Shown here: positions 60,596 to 64,000 of the stretch, piece after piece
How the letters are laid out: every line of letters starts with the position of its first letter
How positions within the stretch are numbered: the first letter of the stretch is position 1
Assembly: GCF_026210795.1 (NCBI RefSeq)
Contig: NC_089433.1
Span: 5,109,001-5,173,000, forward strand
Reading direction: 5' to 3'
Source: Rhizophagus irregularis
Lineage: Eukaryota > Glomeromycota > Glomeromycetes > Glomerales > Glomeraceae
Length of the DNA stretch: 64,000 nt
The notes under the pieces: model-generated
The model's input: the letters and a program-made list of their open reading frames with translations, nothing else
Told to the model about the DNA's origin: nothing
Databases searched by the model: none
Position numbers and translations under genes: made by a program

Positions 60596-61917
60596 CAGTT
60601 CACGACATAAATATCCGGAATTTTTGATTTTGTGCATAAAGGGGCGCTGTCACACCAGGTCTTGTGCAATCAAAATAATAACTAAAATGGAAATTCACCA
60701 GCCCCTTTAGAATATATATATAAACACAAAAATTCTCACCTGATTGTTTTATTAGTGGCAAAACAAATTCATGGCGCCCACTTCGGAATTTGAAATGCAA
60801 CGGTTAACCATAAAGGAATTATGGGACAATAACATACGAAAACCCTCCGAAATAATTAAAATAACTGGTTTTCCTAAGTCTACAGTATATGATATTGTCA
60901 ACCGTCTAAAAAAAACAGGAAGTGTTAAGCACTTACCCATTCCTGGTCGTCCTCTTGTTCTTTCTCCCAAAAAACGTCGATATCTTGGCCGTCTTCTTAA
61001 AAATGATAATGCTACAACTTCAGCTCTAATGACTACAAAGCTGAATAATTTATATCCAGACCTTAATGTATCAACCCGAACTGTTCAACGTACTCTCAAA
61101 AATAAACTTAATTATATTGTTTGTAGGCCACGATCAGTTCCCCTTCTTAAGGCAAGTCATGTTGAAACTCGTCTTCAATGGGCCTTAAACCATACCCAAG
61201 ATGACTGGTCTCACACAATTTTTTCAGATGAAAGTACATTTCAGACATTCCGTAATACTCAAATTGTGCGTTACAAGGCTGGCAATCCACGTCCATCACA
61301 TCCTATGGTAAAGCATCCATACAAAGTGCATGTTTGGGGTGCATTTTGCCGTCAGGGACCAATTGGAGTTGCACTTTTTACAGGAAACATGAATTCTGCA
61401 AAATACCGTGAAATTCTTCAATCCCAACTACTTCCTAATGCTTATCATGCTGGTTATGGATGGAAATTTCAGCAAGACAACGCACCTACACACACTGCAA
61501 AGCTTACCCATCAATTTTTTGTGATTAACGATGTTTCAGTTATTGATTGGCCTGCTAACTCACCTGACCTGAATCCTATCGAGAATCTATGGGCGATTCT
61601 CAAAGGGAATGTAGAAAAAAGGGTCAATAATTGGATTATGAAAAAAAAATCACTTAGTGGAGATGATTTTCAGGGCATAATTCAGCAGGAATGGGATAAC
61701 ATTGATCAAAACGTTTTCTTTAATTTAGCAGATAGCATGTCAGATCGGATTAACATGGTCATAGAAAAAAATGGTTACACGATAAATTACTGATTTTTGA
61801 CGTATGTTTATCTGCGCATTTTAAACTATAAATACAATAAATTTGAAATGAAAAAAATAAACTTTATTATATTTTTACATATTGTGATAAAATTCCGAAT
61901 ATTTATGTCGTGAACTG
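60596..61917 (+). mobile_element. Tc1/mariner transposon, apparently complete
   Basis: A 1322 bp element with inverted ends cagttcacgacataaatatc (left) and its match at 61898-61917 with one difference in the first 25 bases, flanked by TA (60594-60595 and 61918-61919). It carries one uninterrupted transposase frame. Everything needed for a Tc1-type cut-and-paste element appears to be present. Confidence 0.93.
60771..61793 (+). CDS. Tc1-type DD34E transposase
   Basis: 340 residues, single open frame. An N-terminal paired-type helix-turn-helix region (TIKELWDNN...KSTVYDIVNRLKKTG) and a second DNA-binding part (GRPLVLSPKKRR is the GRPR-like hook) bind the inverted ends. The catalytic triad is Asp153 (FSDEST), Asp236 (QQDNAPTHT) and Glu271 (NPIENLW) with 34 residues between the last two, the DD34E spacing of Tc1 elements. 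VWGAF and SPDLNPIE blocks are intact. Start at the first ATG, 175 bases inside the left end. No stop or shift was found, so it could be active; the length is normal for the family. Confidence 0.93.
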   Translation: MAPTSEFEMQRLTIKELWDNNIRKPSEIIKITGFPKSTVYDIVNRLKKTGSVKHLPIPGRPLVLSPKKRRYLGRLLKNDNATTSALMTTKLNNLYPDLNVSTRTVQRTLKNKLNYIVCRPRSVPLLKASHVETRLQWALNHTQDDWSHTIFSDESTFQTFRNTQIVRYKAGNPRPSHPMVKHPYKVHVWGAFCRQGPIGVALFTGNMNSAKYREILQSQLLPNAYHAGYGWKFQQDNAPTHTAKLTHQFFVINDVSVIDWPANSPDLNPIENLWAILKGNVEKRVNNWIMKKKSLSGDDFQGIIQQEWDNIDQNVFFNLADSMSDRINMVIEKNGYTINY

Positions 61918-62463
61918 TATATGTATATATTAAGAATGAATAACAAATAATGTCTAATTTCGGCGTAGAAACAATAAATTTAAGTGAAGTTTCTTTATTT
62001 TTATTTTTTAAAAACCACGTGAACAAGATTACAGAAAGATAGACAAGAACAAAAGATAAAACAAAAGTCGAACGCTATCTAATACTAAGCTATAATCAAA
62101 CCGCCCGAGGACAGCGCCACTCTGGTACCTTTAACGAACCCGGAGGAGTCCCTAACACGACATCACATCCCAATGGACCAAAGAAAAGGCTTTAGCACAA
62201 TCGAACTAAAAAAGAAACGATCCGTATTTTTCTTTTGGTCGGTTAAGACCACCACCTGTAAATACTGTCATAGGTGGAATGTTTCACACTATTCTTATTG
62301 TTGTACTATGGTATAAAATTTAGTACGTGGGGTTACCCAAAAAAAAAGATGTAAAAAAAATTACTAGTCTAAAATAAATGTGTGGCTAAAATAATGTAAG
62401 TATATAACTATCAGCAAGCCACTAAAAAAAAGTAAATAAGCTGAAAGTTGTAATCGAACGGGG
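61918..62463. other. Spacer, probably the 3' region of the minus-strand gene
   Basis: No ORF is supported. The part from about 62040 on has the same less AT-rich composition as the gene that follows and is likely its 3' untranslated region. Confidence 0.45.
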
Positions 62464-63834
62464 TTAAGGTAAAGCGAAGACTTTAGAGTCTTCAGGAGAC
62501 ATTATATCCAGTCTCACTTTTTTGATCTCAATGTTATGCCTATCTGTATACGCAGGTAAGATAGGGGGACGCTTGTGTGGTCTTAGCTCTAGTTGTTTTG
62601 TGTCGTCCGAGGTGTGTCCTTTATAACGGTATTGGGGTGAGTTGTCGTCAATAACGGAAAAGTAGTCAATATTAAAACGACCAAATTCTTGCTCTAGTTG
62701 GAGCAATTGTTTATTGGTTTTGTAAACGTTTTTGCCTTGTGCAAGTCTGTTATGTAAAACGGAACGGCGGTCAGCTAAAGGTGTGATTTTTCCATGAAAA
62801 TGGTCTTGAAATTTAGTGAGATCTTTACACATATCTTCACGATATTCTATACGATTGGAGGAAGTACCCCAGAGTTTAGCTCTAGCGGAAAGTTCTTCTT
62901 CCTGGGCACGGCGTTTAACTTCCCATGCTTCATGTTCTTTTTGTTGTCGTACAGCTAATTCATGAGCTTCTTTGCGTTTTCTAATACCATCGAACCAGAA
63001 TCCACATCCTGGTGAAAATTGTTGACCTTTGATTTTTGCCTGTCTCTTAGAAATATAAACAGGTTCATCAGTTACATAAGGGAGAAGGTCGTTAGGAATC
63101 CAAATGCCCAACTTCTCATGCCACGTCTCCTCTTCTTTGAGGAGAATGGGTTGTGGTGTGGTGGCAGGTGAGTGAGTATGTGAAGTACTAAGTAAAATAT
63201 CCCTTGAACGTTGTCGAGAGAGTCGATCTTGGGTCGTGCGTGAAACAGTTATTGCGCGTACAGCGCCTACAGGTCGCCTGGATCGTTCAGGAGGTATAGG
63301 AAAATTATAATCTTCCGCAAGTCGGAGCATCAGCCCTTTATAATATCTTAAATGTTGTACAGGTTTATTAATATGTTGTGAAGGTAAAAAGAGGAAACGG
63401 TGTTGTCGAGCACGGTGTAGTTTTTCGTCAAGAGTTACCAAACCATTGCGAAGTAATTTCTTTTTCTTGTGACCACGATTGTAGAAAACAGATCTACAAG
63501 CCCGTTGAAAACGGGATTTTTGTTTTTTGCTCCTTTTACTACTGTCGGAGTGATGTGAACGGAAGTTATTAAATCGTTTTTGATACATACGACGTTCTAT
63601 GTGTATAGGAACGGAATGTTGATCATTAGCTAGGTATGAAACATCATACGAAATTCCTAGACGGGTTGAATGAACGTGCTTATTGGTACGATGTTGCCAT
63701 CGTTTATGGATAAGAGTTGCATGAAACTGCTTGTTATTTATGTTATCATCCGATAACAGGGTCGGTTTCTTGATGTTATGAAAAATGTCTAAATTTTTTT
63801 GATGAGAAACGCAAGCGCGTCTATTATGAGACAT
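62464..63834 (-). CDS. Unrecognised basic protein, 456 residues
   Basis: One open frame without introns, less AT-rich than the window average and with balanced codon use. The N-terminal 150 residues are rich in His, Arg and Lys with several nuclear-localisation-like clusters (KRSKKQK, HKKKK). The middle has a Ser/Thr-Pro part (THSPATTPQPI), then WHEKLGIWIPNDLLPY and GCGFWFDGIRKRKEAHE, followed by a charged helical stretch (about residues 285-320, RQQKEHEAWEVKRRAQEEE) that could form a coiled coil. The C-terminus is polar. I know of no domain that fits and give no function. The block around GCGFWFDGIRKRK looks the most conserved type of sequence. It could belong to a lineage-specific repeated family. 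Confidence 0.75.
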   Translation of the reverse strand: MSHNRRACVSHQKNLDIFHNIKKPTLLSDDNINNKQFHATLIHKRWQHRTNKHVHSTRLGISYDVSYLANDQHSVPIHIERRMYQKRFNNFRSHHSDSSKRSKKQKSRFQRACRSVFYNRGHKKKKLLRNGLVTLDEKLHRARQHRFLFLPSQHINKPVQHLRYYKGLMLRLAEDYNFPIPPERSRRPVGAVRAITVSRTTQDRLSRQRSRDILLSTSHTHSPATTPQPILLKEEETWHEKLGIWIPNDLLPYVTDEPVYISKRQAKIKGQQFSPGCGFWFDGIRKRKEAHELAVRQQKEHEAWEVKRRAQEEELSARAKLWGTSSNRIEYREDMCKDLTKFQDHFHGKITPLADRRSVLHNRLAQGKNVYKTNKQLLQLEQEFGRFNIDYFSVIDDNSPQYRYKGHTSDDTKQLELRPHKRPPILPAYTDRHNIEIKKVRLDIMSPEDSKVFALP

Positions 63835-64000
63835 AATGTAAGGAGAGGGGACACGACATATCTGTGTGTGTTTGGGTTCAAAATTGTAGGTGGTGGAAAA
63901 ATTGCACGGTGTAAATATACCGAAGTAAAAACGGTAACGTTTATATGAAAAATTAAAGAAAGTTTTTGTTTGTGAATTTCTAAGTGTGACTTTATCAGCA
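63835..64000 (-). other. Upstream region of the last gene
   Basis: Promoter-side sequence of the minus-strand gene; no TATA or other element can be assigned with confidence. Confidence 0.4.

Noticed and set aside
1-64000. tRNA and rRNA genes
   Set aside because: I looked for B-box-like ggttcgaat words and cloverleaf stems by eye and found none convincing; a dedicated scan would be needed to exclude them.

Overview
This window is AT-rich eukaryotic nuclear DNA. Short GT-AG introns, multi-exon genes and many degraded mobile elements point to a filamentous fungus. The gene families resemble those expanded in arbuscular mycorrhizal fungi (Glomeromycotina, Rhizophagus-like): kinases with a CxxC finger and a WTSGN motif ahead of the kinase fold, F-box/LRR-like proteins, HECT proteins, LINEs, Helitrons and Tc1/mariner elements. 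The taxon is an inference from family resemblance; no database search was run.

Layout. 1-6 kb is repeat land: a palindromic element split by a hAT-like element, then four families of 110-190 bp tandem arrays. 6-9.4 kb is a minus-strand LINE with frameshifted ORF1 and ORF2 and no reverse transcriptase, abutting a tandem array. 9.7-11.1 kb is a degraded plus-strand ORF with an A-rich tail. 14.1-15.1 kb holds MITEs and a minisatellite just upstream of an eight-exon HECT ligase gene (15.3-18.2 kb). 20.7-23.6 kb is a kinase gene whose first module is repeated three times as in-frame exons, with nested MITEs in its first intron. 23.6-41 kb has no intact gene. It holds MITEs, palindromes, a LINE relic, exact 50 and 100 bp tandem repeats, scrambled pieces of the HECT gene and a Helitron relic split by a solo-LTR-like insertion.

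41.5-43.7 kb is a seven-exon minus-strand kinase gene. 46-53 kb carries fold-back elements. Two paralogous minus-strand F-box genes sit at 48.2-49.6 and 53.6-55.1 kb. The right end looks less AT-rich and more gene-like: a two-exon membrane protein with an Asn/Pro repeat tail (58.7-59.9 kb), a complete Tc1-type transposon with an open transposase frame (60.6-61.9 kb), and an unrecognised 456-residue basic protein on the minus strand (62.5-63.8 kb).

How they relate: the host genes are probable signalling and ubiquitin-pathway genes (kinases, F-box, HECT). Most of the rest is mobile-element activity, which has inserted into, duplicated and shuffled pieces of these genes.
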